From: Chlamydiota bacterium
Lineage (GTDB): Bacteria; Chlamydiota; Chlamydiia; Chlamydiales; Rhabdochlamydiaceae
Direction: 5' to 3'
DNA: 5,196 nt
NCBI GenBank assembly: GCA_016866585.1
Contig: VGMB01000129.1
Span: 1 to 5,196, forward strand
The notes beneath the pieces are model-generated. The model was given only the letters and a program-made list of their open reading frames with translations, ran no database searches and was not told the DNA's origin. Positions 1 to 5,196 of the stretch are shown piece after piece; the stretch's first letter is position 1; the number at the start of each line of letters is the position of its first letter. Both the position numbers and the translations under genes were made by a program.

Positions 1-393
1 AGTTACTTGTATAGCTGGATTAGCCATCGATGCTATTTTTTCATTCTGAATCATTTCAGGCGAAATCCCCACTAATTTAGCTTTAAATATAGGGACACCT
101 GATGCTGGGGTTATAGTTATTGAGCTGATTGAATTTTTCGCTTTCAACTCTACAGGCCCCCCGAGTAAAGAAATTTCTCCAGGAGCGTAAAGTATCTTTG
201 ATATGGGATCTGGGCTATTTTTTACCGCAGCCGCAGCTTTAAAAACTTTTGGAAAAATTCCTGATCCATTTTGATCTACTACAAGCATTTCTAATGATTG
301 CTGCCTTAATTCATCTACAGCACAAAGAGTTGCGGCCGAAAAGCAACAGATAGATGTCACACCTAAAAATTTTGAAAATAACGTCCCTTTCAT
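1..393 (-). CDS. Exported protein of unknown function, N-terminal part (gene continues past left edge)
   Basis: The minus strand is open for 131 codons from the ATG at 393 to the window edge, with no stop. I do not recognise the family. The N-terminus looks like a Sec signal peptide: lysines at residues 2 and 8, a hydrophobic stretch at about 9-23 and a likely cleavage after Ala25 (LCA-VDE) or near Ala21. The cysteines at 16, 17 and 24 do not sit in a convincing lipobox, so a lipoprotein is unlikely. The visible mature part begins with a helical-looking stretch, then becomes rich in Ile, Ser, Thr, Gly and Pro (about residues 64-111), suggesting beta structure. No enzymatic motif is visible. 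An in-frame ATG at 421-423 would add ten residues ahead of the charged start of the signal peptide and has no better ribosome site, so 393 is preferred. The ribosome site (GGTG about 6 bases upstream) is weak. Confidence 0.72.
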   Translation of the reverse strand, partial: MKGTLFSKFLGVTSICCFSAATLCAVDELRQQSLEMLVVDQNGSGIFPKVFKAAAAVKNSPDPISKILYAPGEISLLGGPVELKAKNSISSITITPASGVPIFKAKLVGISPEMIQNEKIASMANPAIQVT

Positions 394-436
394 ATTACAC
401 CGATTGTTGTACCAGTAAATCATACACAATAAGCGT

Positions 437-472
437 ATTATATTTTTTAATACAATGGGTAAGAGATTATAT
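437..472 (-). promoter_or_regulatory. Candidate -10 elements for the exported-protein gene
   Basis: Read on the minus strand, two perfect TATAAT hexamers lie at 472-467 and 442-437, which are 73 and 43 bases upstream of the start codon at 393. Neither has a good TTGACA-like -35 box at 16-18 bases, so the assignment rests on the -10 match and on position alone. In DNA this AT-rich one of the two could be chance. Confidence 0.3.
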
Positions 473-491
473 AAGTATGATCACCCATGAG

Positions 492-522
492 AAAAAAAGA
501 TAGAGCAGCCCAAAGGCAGCTC
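492..522 (-). terminator. Rho-independent terminator, minus strand
   Basis: On the minus strand GAGCTGCC (522-515), a four-base loop TTTG and GGCTGCTC (510-503) form an 8-position stem with one T-T mismatch. It is followed two bases later by a T-rich tract (about 500-492). The direction is clear because the T-tract lies only on this side. It sits about 30 bases beyond the stop at 551-553 of the barrel-like remnant, so it probably was that gene's terminator. It would also insulate the exported-protein gene to the left. Confidence 0.75.
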
Positions 523-550
523 CTCCTTTAACAAACCAACTGATAATAGA

Positions 551-649
551 TTAGAATCCGAAGCGGATCTGTCCACCGTAGCTATGATCGCTGTAGTTAC
601 CTTGGAACACTTAATTGTAGTAGAGGCCAACAGTAGCCAAATAGCAATT
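551..649 (-). pseudogene. Decayed C-terminal end of a beta-barrel outer-membrane protein (MOMP-like?)
   Basis: On the minus strand, ending at the TAA at 551-553, the frame reads VFQGNYSDHSYGGQIRFGF, with alternating aromatic/hydrophobic residues and a terminal Phe. This is the form of the last strand of a Gram-negative outer-membrane barrel, which the BAM complex recognises. Directly upstream is an in-frame TAA at 611-613, preceded in the same frame by CYLATVGLYYN, which resembles the previous strand. Beyond about 650 the frame shows no further barrel-like pattern and runs into the clpB promoter, so the bulk of the gene is missing. A matching terminator follows at 522-492. No start codon or intact domain remains. 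Assignment to chlamydial major-outer-membrane-like families is inference from the probable host; a chance resemblance over about 30 residues cannot be excluded. Confidence 0.5.
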
Positions 650-711
650 ATTTTTTAAAACAGCCAAGGTAAAATAGAATAAAACTTTCTTCAAGACATT
701 CCGATATTCTC

Positions 712-740
712 TTGACAACAGGACAATTACAACGTAGTAT
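712..740 (+). promoter_or_regulatory. clpB promoter (housekeeping sigma type)
   Basis: A perfect TTGACA at 712-717 is followed after exactly 17 bases by TAGTAT at 735-740 (4 of 6 matches to TATAAT). Transcription would start near 747, giving a leader of about 22 bases before the clpB ATG. I see no CIRCE operator (TTAGCACTC-N9-GAGTGCTAA) here, so HrcA control is not indicated by the sequence. Confidence 0.68.
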
Positions 741-754
741 TTGGGTGTCCTAGC

Positions 755-760
755 AAGGAG
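755..760 (+). promoter_or_regulatory. clpB ribosome binding site
   Basis: AAGGAG lies eight bases upstream of the ATG at 769 and matches the anti-Shine-Dalgarno sequence well. It fixes 769 as the clpB start. Confidence 0.85.
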
Positions 761-768
761 TTGTTGAT

Positions 769-3372
769 ATGACACCACAATTCACAGAGCCTTTGCAAGA
801 GGCTCTACAGTCAGCATTAGACAGTGCAAAACAAAACAATCATACTGAGGTTACAGAAGCTCACCTTCTGCACGCATTATTTTCTGATCAAAACGGATAC
901 TTTGTGACCCTTTCAAGGTCGCTTGGGGTAGATCTTCAAGAAGTAGAAAAAGAAATACAGGAACATCTCAAGCGAGTTGCAAGCTTTACATCGGGATCCT
1001 CTGAACCAACTATATCCCAAAATTTACATAGAAGGATTTCTGAAGCGCAAGCCCTATGCAAGCTATGGGGAGATACCTACATAGGCAGTGACCATTTATA
1101 TTATATATTTTGGAAAACGGGAACAGAACCGCTTGGTCGATGGAAGAAGAAAACAGGAATAAGTATTGAACAACTAGAGTCACATATAAAGCAAATCAGA
1201 GGAGGCGCTTCGATGGATTCACCAACAGCAGAATCAAGTTTCAATGCTCTTGAGAAATATTGTAAAAATTTAACAGCCCTAGCAAAAGAAGGGAAATTAG
1301 ATCCTGTGATAGGAAGGGACGAAGAGATACGAAGAACCATGCAGGTGCTCAGTCGCAGGACAAAGAACAACCCCCTGCTCATAGGGGAGCCTGGCGTCGG
1401 AAAGACAGCGATCGCTGAAGGGCTAGCCATACGCATACTACAAGGTGATGTGCCTGATTCATTGAAAGGAAAGCAGCTTTTTGTCCTCGACATGGGCAGT
1501 TTAATTGCCGGCACCAAATACCGTGGTGAATTTGAAGAAAGGCTGAAGGGAATACTGAAAGAAATTGAAAAGAGTGAAGGAGAGCTTCTTCTTTTCATCG
1601 ACGAGGTGCATACACTTGTGGGCGCTGGAGCTAGTGAGGGAGCTATGGATGCAGCGAACCTGCTAAAGCCGGCGCTGGCACGAGGGACGCTGCACTGCAT
1701 AGGGGCAACCACTTTGAACGAGTATAAGAAATATATAGAGAAGGATCCTGCTCTTGAGAGAAGATTTCAACCTGTACTTGTCGTTGAGCCGACACTTGAA
1801 GATGCGATAGCAATACTGCGTGGATTAAAAGAAAGATATGAGATCTATCATGGCGTTCATATAACGGAAGGGGCATTACACTCTGCCGTATTTCTTTCAC
1901 ACAGGTATATTTCAGACAGACAGCTTCCGGACAAGGCTATAGACCTCATAGACGAGGCAGCAAGTATGATACGCCTGCAAATAGGCAGCAGACCCCTTCC
2001 GATTGATAAAAAAGAGCGGGAGCTTTCGACACTGATAGTAAAACAAGAAGGACTTAAAAGAGAAAACTCTGAGCTTGCTAAACAAGAACTCCATAAACTT
2101 GAAGAGCACATAGCGAGGGTAAAAGAAGATCTTCTAGTGCTTACAGAGAAGTGGAACCAAGAAAAAAAATGGATAGAGACTGTTAAGGAAAAGAAAAACA
2201 AGCTCGAGACATTAAAATTCCAAGAAGAAGAAGCTGATAGAGCATTAGATTACAACAAAGTAGCAGAACTGCGCTATAGCGTAATACCCAAGATGAAACA
2301 AGAGTTAGAAGAATCTCAAAAAGCGTTAGACCTACTTCCCAACAGGCTACTACAGGAGGAAGTTGATGAGGAGCTAATAGCTCAAATCGTATCGCGCTGG
2401 ACAGGTATACCTGTGCAAAAGATGCTAGAAGGAGAGTCTGAAAAACTACTACATTTAGAAAAAGTATTAGATCACAGGGTTGTAGGACAAACCTTTGCTG
2501 TACAAGCTGTGAGCGAAGCCATACGTAGGTCTAGAGCAGGTCTTAGCGATCCGGCAAGGCCAATGGGAGTATTTTTATTTGTCGGCCCGACGGGTGTTGG
2601 TAAGACAGAGCTTGCTAAGGCACTTGCCAATGAGCTCTTCAACCAGGAAGAGGCTATCATAAGGATCGACATGTCCGAATATATGGAGAAGCACGCCGTG
2701 GCAAGGCTGATAGGATCACCACCAGGATATGTAGGATATGAGGAAGGTGGACAGCTTACGGAGGCGATACGTAGGAGGCCATACAGCGTTGTACTTTTTG
2801 ATGAAGTAGAAAAAGCGCATCCTGACGTATTTAACGTGCTATTACAAATATTTGATGATGGCAGGCTCACCGATAGTAAAGGTCGGACTGTCAACTGTAA
2901 AAATGCTCTATTTATCATGACATCGAACTTAGGATCTGAGCAGCTTTTAGAGAAAATTCGCTCGAAGTCATCTGAGTGGACGAAGGAAGCTGTTATAAAC
3001 ATCGTCGAACCTGTACTGAAATCCCATTTTCGGCCCGAGTTTCTTAATCGGCTTGATGACATCCTCCCCTTTCTTCCATTACAGCAAAAAGACATGGAAA
3101 GAATAGTCTTACTACAAATGAAAAAGATCGTAGAAAGAATGAAGGATAAAAGAATTGATTTAACATGGGACGATGAGGTTATCGAATACTTGGCGATGGA
3201 GGGCTATGATCCTTTTTTTGGAGCAAGGCCTCTTAAAAGGCTAATACAACAACAGATAGTAAATGTACTTTCAACAGGGTTATTAAAGGGTGAGGTCAAA
3301 ACTGATTCTAAAGTACATCTACATCATAATCGTTCTAAGAATCATGATATAATCAATTATAGTCTGAGCTAA
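769..3372 (+). CDS. clpB: ATP-dependent disaggregase chaperone ClpB (Hsp100)
   Basis: ClpB is a cytosolic hexameric AAA+ machine that pulls polypeptides out of aggregates, working with DnaK/DnaJ/GrpE. The 867 residues match the usual family length. Visible parts in order: Clp N-domain repeats (about 1-145); first AAA+ domain with Walker A GEPGVGKT (206-213), pore loop KYRG (250-253), Walker B ending D278-E279 and arginine finger pair R331-R332; coiled-coil middle domain (about 410-525), which separates ClpB from ClpA; second AAA+ domain with Walker A GPTGVGKT (606-613), pore loop GYVG (653-656), Walker B ending D678-E679, sensor TSN (718-720), arginine R761 and sensor-2 GAR (818-820). No ClpP-docking tripeptide of the IGF/IGL type is apparent at the position used by ClpA/ClpX, in keeping with a non-proteolytic chaperone. 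No key residue is missing. The sequence resembles chlamydial ClpB throughout. It is a single-gene unit with its own promoter and terminator. Confidence 0.98.
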   Translation: MTPQFTEPLQEALQSALDSAKQNNHTEVTEAHLLHALFSDQNGYFVTLSRSLGVDLQEVEKEIQEHLKRVASFTSGSSEPTISQNLHRRISEAQALCKLWGDTYIGSDHLYYIFWKTGTEPLGRWKKKTGISIEQLESHIKQIRGGASMDSPTAESSFNALEKYCKNLTALAKEGKLDPVIGRDEEIRRTMQVLSRRTKNNPLLIGEPGVGKTAIAEGLAIRILQGDVPDSLKGKQLFVLDMGSLIAGTKYRGEFEERLKGILKEIEKSEGELLLFIDEVHTLVGAGASEGAMDAANLLKPALARGTLHCIGATTLNEYKKYIEKDPALERRFQPVLVVEPTLEDAIAILRGLKERYEIYHGVHITEGALHSAVFLSHRYISDRQLPDKAIDLIDEAASMIRLQIGSRPLPIDKKERELSTLIVKQEGLKRENSELAKQELHKLEEHIARVKEDLLVLTEKWNQEKKWIETVKEKKNKLETLKFQEEEADRALDYNKVAELRYSVIPKMKQELEESQKALDLLPNRLLQEEVDEELIAQIVSRWTGIPVQKMLEGESEKLLHLEKVLDHRVVGQTFAVQAVSEAIRRSRAGLSDPARPMGVFLFVGPTGVGKTELAKALANELFNQEEAIIRIDMSEYMEKHAVARLIGSPPGYVGYEEGGQLTEAIRRRPYSVVLFDEVEKAHPDVFNVLLQIFDDGRLTDSKGRTVNCKNALFIMTSNLGSEQLLEKIRSKSSEWTKEAVINIVEPVLKSHFRPEFLNRLDDILPFLPLQQKDMERIVLLQMKKIVERMKDKRIDLTWDDEVIEYLAMEGYDPFFGARPLKRLIQQQIVNVLSTGLLKGEVKTDSKVHLHHNRSKNHDIINYSLS
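1198..1215 (+). promoter_or_regulatory. Internal ribosome binding site and ATG within clpB (codon 149)
   Basis: Within clpB the sequence AGAGGAGG (1198-1205) precedes the in-frame ATG of Met149 (1213-1215) by seven bases; it matches the anti-Shine-Dalgarno sequence at least as well as the gene's own start signal. The position is the junction between N-domain and first AAA+ domain. In E. coli, ClpB is also made as a shorter form lacking the N-domain, from an internal start at codon 149 (Val, GTG). The site here would give a 719-residue form. The sequence shows the signal; its use is inferred. Confidence 0.65.
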
Positions 3373-3380
3373 TAAGGAAC

Positions 3381-3409
3381 AAGTGAGCCGCAAGGCTCAC
3401 TTCTTTTTG
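3381..3409 (+). terminator. Rho-independent terminator of clpB
   Basis: AAGTGAGCC (3381-3389), loop GCAA and GGCTCACTT (3394-3402) form a perfect nine-base-pair stem eight bases after the clpB stop, followed by CTTTTTG. The hairpin also lies just beyond the end (3419) of the convergent HD gene. On the minus strand it is followed only by GTTCCTTATT, so it would be a poorer terminator in that direction. Confidence 0.92.
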
Positions 3410-3418
3410 ACGAGAAAA

Positions 3419-4195
3419 TTACGCTTGTTTTTTCCAATAATCTTTTATGATTTTGTTTACTTCATCTTTTAAAGGAGCATTTGCTTCGGGAAGATGATTA
3501 ACAACACTTTGCACCCATTGAAAATATTGATCAATTCTTTCTCTAGTCCAATCGATTGGAGGATCTTGGAGCAAGTTATTTAGATTAAAAATCTGATCAG
3601 ATAAACAAATGATAGCAGCGCCAGTTGATTTGTTTGGAGCCTGTATGATCTGCAATTTTTTACGTTTTGCACTTGATAGTGTTTTATCTTCCGTAAGCTC
3701 ACGAACTATATTTTCAACTTTTGAACCGAACCGTGAACGGATATCTTCATATGTAGCTTGTGTATCATCGATGGTATCATGCAGTAAGGCAGCAATGATC
3801 ACATCAGCATCTCTGACCTTTCCAACAGTAAGGACAGTCTCAGCGACAGTCATAGGATGACTTACATAAGGGGTTTTTTTCGCATTTTTTCTTGTTTGCA
3901 TCTGATGACATTGTGCTGAATAAGTGACGGCGTTCAAGATTTTATCGATATCTTTATCGGAGATTCCATTATTTTCTTTAGCGGCTTTTTGTAATAAAGA
4001 GACAAAACCATCATATTGAACCATCATCTCCTTGCTACCTTTTACGAATTCTTTGAACTGCTTGCTCACACTATCTTTCAAAGAATCTCTAGACTCTGTC
4101 TGTTCTATTTTCACAGAACTGGCCATAGTAACTGGCTCCGCATTGAGTCCTGTAAACGACGCGGCGCTCAGGAGTACACACATAAATTTTTTCAT
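3419..4195 (-). CDS. MESH1-like (p)ppGpp hydrolase-family HD protein with signal peptide
   Basis: The protein has 258 residues. Residues 1-19 look like a Sec signal peptide (MKKF start, hydrophobic core, LNA-EP cleavage site). Residues 20-85 form a polar linker; about 86-235 is an HD hydrolase domain of the RelA/SpoT type. Family motifs are RK (102-103) followed by TPYVSHP with metal ligand H113, HD (139-140), T-x-x-DK region (168-171), and D200 with N204 in the LSDQIFNL helix. The order and the tail (R.KKLQ..QAP..S.GA, then W..ER...YF.W...VV..L) closely follow animal MESH1 and bacterial small alarmone hydrolases, which remove the 3'-pyrophosphate of (p)ppGpp; MESH1 also acts on NADPH. There is no synthetase domain. 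The HDTVED motif reads HDTIDD, so the catalytic Glu is Asp143. The start at 4195 is chosen over the ATG at 4246 because it begins the signal peptide and has a good ribosome site. Fold assignment is firm; substrate and location are inferred. Confidence 0.88.
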   Translation of the reverse strand: MKKFMCVLLSAASFTGLNAEPVTMASSVKIEQTESRDSLKDSVSKQFKEFVKGSKEMMVQYDGFVSLLQKAAKENNGISDKDIDKILNAVTYSAQCHQMQTRKNAKKTPYVSHPMTVAETVLTVGKVRDADVIIAALLHDTIDDTQATYEDIRSRFGSKVENIVRELTEDKTLSSAKRKKLQIIQAPNKSTGAAIICLSDQIFNLNNLLQDPPIDWTRERIDQYFQWVQSVVNHLPEANAPLKDEVNKIIKDYWKKQA

Positions 4196-4203
4196 TATAA
4201 CTA

Positions 4204-4210
4204 CCTCTTT
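4204..4210 (-). promoter_or_regulatory. Ribosome binding site deciding the HD-protein start
   Basis: Read on the minus strand, AAAGAGG (4210-4204) lies eight bases upstream of the ATG at 4195-4193, the same spacing as at clpB. The longer reading frame starting at 4246 has no such site, so this supports the shorter protein with an N-terminal signal peptide. Confidence 0.7.
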
Positions 4211-4244
4211 GAGATGAACATACATTCTTAGCCAACTATTTAAC

Positions 4245-4272
4245 AATATAAGGGCTTATTTTTTCAACACAA
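4245..4272 (-). promoter_or_regulatory. Candidate promoter of the HD-protein gene
   Basis: On the minus strand TTGTGT (4272-4267) is followed after 16 bases by TATATT (4250-4245), 3 of 6 and 5 of 6 matches to the consensus. Transcription would start near 4238, leaving a leader of about 43 bases. This start would lie downstream of the alternative ATG at 4246, again supporting the start at 4195. The region is AT-rich, so chance matches are likely. Confidence 0.35.
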
Positions 4273-4406
4273 AGTTTGATTTAATAAAATAAAGCGAAGC
4301 AAAATTAAATTAAATAAAATAAAAACACTAAAAAACTAAATAAACAAATATTAAATAGAGAAAAAATCGAAGAAACAGAAGACGCAAAATTCTTTTTTTA
4401 TTTTTA
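4273..4406. other. AT-rich low-complexity intergenic stretch between divergent genes
   Basis: Between the promoter candidates of the two divergent genes the DNA is almost entirely A and T, with runs of TAAA/TAAAATAAA-like words on the plus strand at about 4280-4330 and a T-run at 4393-4405. I find no gene, no clear hairpin and no exact tandem array here. Such DNA is typically curved or easily melted and could bind nucleoid proteins, but nothing specific can be shown. Confidence 0.5.
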
Positions 4407-4434
4407 TAAATTTCATGTTAAGATGCGCCGATTA
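4407..4434 (+). promoter_or_regulatory. Candidate sigma-28-type promoter upstream of the unknown gene
   Basis: TAAATTTC (4407-4414) and GCCGATTA (4427-4434) match the sigma-28 consensus TAAAGTTT / GCCGATAA at 6 of 8 and 7 of 8 positions. The spacer is 12 bases where 11 is usual. The GC-rich GCCGAT stands out in surroundings that are almost pure A/T. The start point would be about 4441, leaving 17 bases before the ATG at 4458. A housekeeping alternative, TAAGAT at 4419-4424, lacks a good -35 box. In Chlamydia, sigma-28 drives a small set of mostly late genes such as hctB. Confidence 0.4.
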
Positions 4435-4457
4435 AAAAATTAAATTCAAAATAGCAT

Positions 4458-5196
4458 ATGTTAAAATTTGTTTCGAACCTACTGAACAAAGCATCATTTT
4501 TTTCTTCTCAAATAAAAACTCCATCTGAAGAAGATCCCGAACAGAAACCATCATTTTTTGTCGTTGTCGACTTATTTATTCGGCAAATACACCCAATGAT
4601 GGATGAAGTTGAAAATCTATCAGAAGAAAAACAAGCTAGCACAGATCTTTCTGAGAGAACTATCCAAATAATGACGAAGGCACAAGATGGTTCAGCTACG
4701 GAGAATAGGGTTGAGGGAGTGGCTATTGGCTATTTTAAGACAGCTGTAACAGAAGGTAGTTATGAACAAGCTGCTCTGCTAAATGGAAATATTGTTGAAA
4801 GTTACCTGCAATATAATATGCCGTTTACATTGCAAGACCTAAACTATATCGATTTTGCATCATCTAAATTATATTTACCCTCTTATGATGATTACAAAGT
4901 TGATGAAATGCCGGTCTTTTTTGACATGTCATTAAACGATCTTATGGACAGTTATGAATGGCACGGTAGTGAAACAATTGAAACGGGAAACAGCATAATT
5001 TCTACAGGTGAACAACCTGAAAAAAAAGAACCGACATCCTTTTATGAAGAGCTCACAAACTCTTCAACAATTTTCAGACAGAATCTAGGGCTATTTGCAT
5101 TTGAAAACACATCCGCCTTAACTTTTAATGAGAATCCATCACCCTCAACAATAGACAGAAAACATAGCGAACTATTACTTACACCAGTACCCAATG
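4458..5196 (+). CDS. Acidic protein of unknown function, N-terminal part (gene continues past right edge)
   Basis: The frame is open for 246 codons from the ATG at 4458 to the edge with no stop. An in-frame TAG at 4452-4454 means no upstream start is possible; the next in-frame ATGs are codons 47-48. I do not recognise the family. There is no signal peptide or membrane span. The first 30 residues are Ser/Lys/Glu-rich after a short amphipathic start (MLKFVSNLLNK), and the visible part is acidic and lacks cysteine. About residues 35-130 look mostly helical; from about 165 on the chain is rich in Ser, Thr, Asn, Glu and Pro and is probably disordered. These traits, no export signal, polar N-terminus and no recognisable homologue, are common in chlamydial type III-secreted effectors, but that is inference. 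No Shine-Dalgarno site is seen in the AT-rich leader. Confidence 0.7.
   Translation, partial: MLKFVSNLLNKASFFSSQIKTPSEEDPEQKPSFFVVVDLFIRQIHPMMDEVENLSEEKQASTDLSERTIQIMTKAQDGSATENRVEGVAIGYFKTAVTEGSYEQAALLNGNIVESYLQYNMPFTLQDLNYIDFASSKLYLPSYDDYKVDEMPVFFDMSLNDLMDSYEWHGSETIETGNSIISTGEQPEKKEPTSFYEELTNSSTIFRQNLGLFAFENTSALTFNENPSPSTIDRKHSELLLTPVPN

Noticed and set aside
322..348. Lipoprotein signal (lipobox) in the left-edge protein
   Set aside because: None of the cysteines at residues 16, 17 or 24 is preceded by the usual L-[AST]-[GAS] pattern.
611..613. In-frame TAA of the barrel remnant as a recoded or read-through codon
   Set aside because: There is no long open frame upstream, no start site and no context for recoding; simple decay explains it better.
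700..768. CIRCE (HrcA operator) upstream of clpB
   Set aside because: No TTAGCACTC/GAGTGCTAA inverted repeat is present; the TTGACA region contains only short chance symmetry.
1101..2201. Minus-strand open frames opposite clpB
   Set aside because: They are antisense shadows of a fully intact conserved gene, rich in Ser/Leu/Phe, without ribosome sites or recognisable domains.
2472..3095. 207-codon minus-strand open frame opposite the second AAA+ domain of clpB
   Set aside because: It mirrors conserved clpB codons and shows no independent coding sign.
3419..4195. HD protein as a full RelA/SpoT or as a cyclic-nucleotide phosphodiesterase
   Set aside because: There is no synthetase, TGS or ACT domain, and the motif order and spacing follow the alarmone-hydrolase family, not the HD-GYP or PDEase families.
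3609..4231. Plus-strand short open frames opposite the HD gene
   Set aside because: They lie within a convincing minus-strand gene and have no start signals or similarity to anything known to me.
4196..4246. Upstream start (ATG at 4246) for the HD protein, adding 17 residues
   Set aside because: It would bury the signal peptide behind a polar extension, lacks a ribosome binding site and overlaps the best -10 candidate. The ATG at 4195 has AAAGAGG at the right distance.

Overview
The window is AT-rich bacterial DNA that most likely comes from a member of the Chlamydiae outside the genus Chlamydia (a Parachlamydia-, Waddlia-, Simkania- or Rhabdochlamydia-like organism). The main evidence is the 867-residue ClpB. 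It follows chlamydial ClpB as I recall it block by block, for example the MDSP..AE..LEKYCKNLT junction after the N-domain and the RLLQEEVDE segment. I cannot name the genus. Two genes encode proteins with N-terminal export signals, and one short fragment looks like the end of an outer-membrane barrel; both fit a Gram-negative cell.

Layout: (1) 1-393, minus strand: 5' part of a gene for an unrecognised exported protein that runs off the left edge. (2) 394-768: intergenic. It holds a minus-strand terminator and, just upstream of that, what looks like the decayed C-terminal end of a beta-barrel protein (551 to about 649, with an internal stop). It is followed by a well-formed plus-strand promoter and ribosome binding site for clpB. 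(3) 769-3372, plus strand: complete clpB with all AAA+ motifs and a strong internal start signal at codon 149, then an intrinsic terminator. (4) 3419-4195, minus strand, convergent with clpB: a small (p)ppGpp-hydrolase-type HD protein, closest to the MESH1 / small alarmone hydrolase family, but with a signal peptide. (5) 4196-4457: very AT-rich divergent intergenic region with promoter candidates on both strands, including a possible sigma-28-type promoter. (6) 4458-5196, plus strand: 5' part of an acidic, cysteine-free protein that I do not recognise; it runs off the right edge.

The genes look like separate single-gene transcription units, each with its own control signals, and not an operon. 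ClpB is cytosolic protein-quality control. The HD protein is the most unusual item: an enzyme fold whose known substrates ((p)ppGpp, NADPH) are cytoplasmic appears to carry an export signal, and one catalytic glutamate of the family is replaced by aspartate. I see no tRNA, rRNA, CRISPR array, insertion sequence or phage gene.
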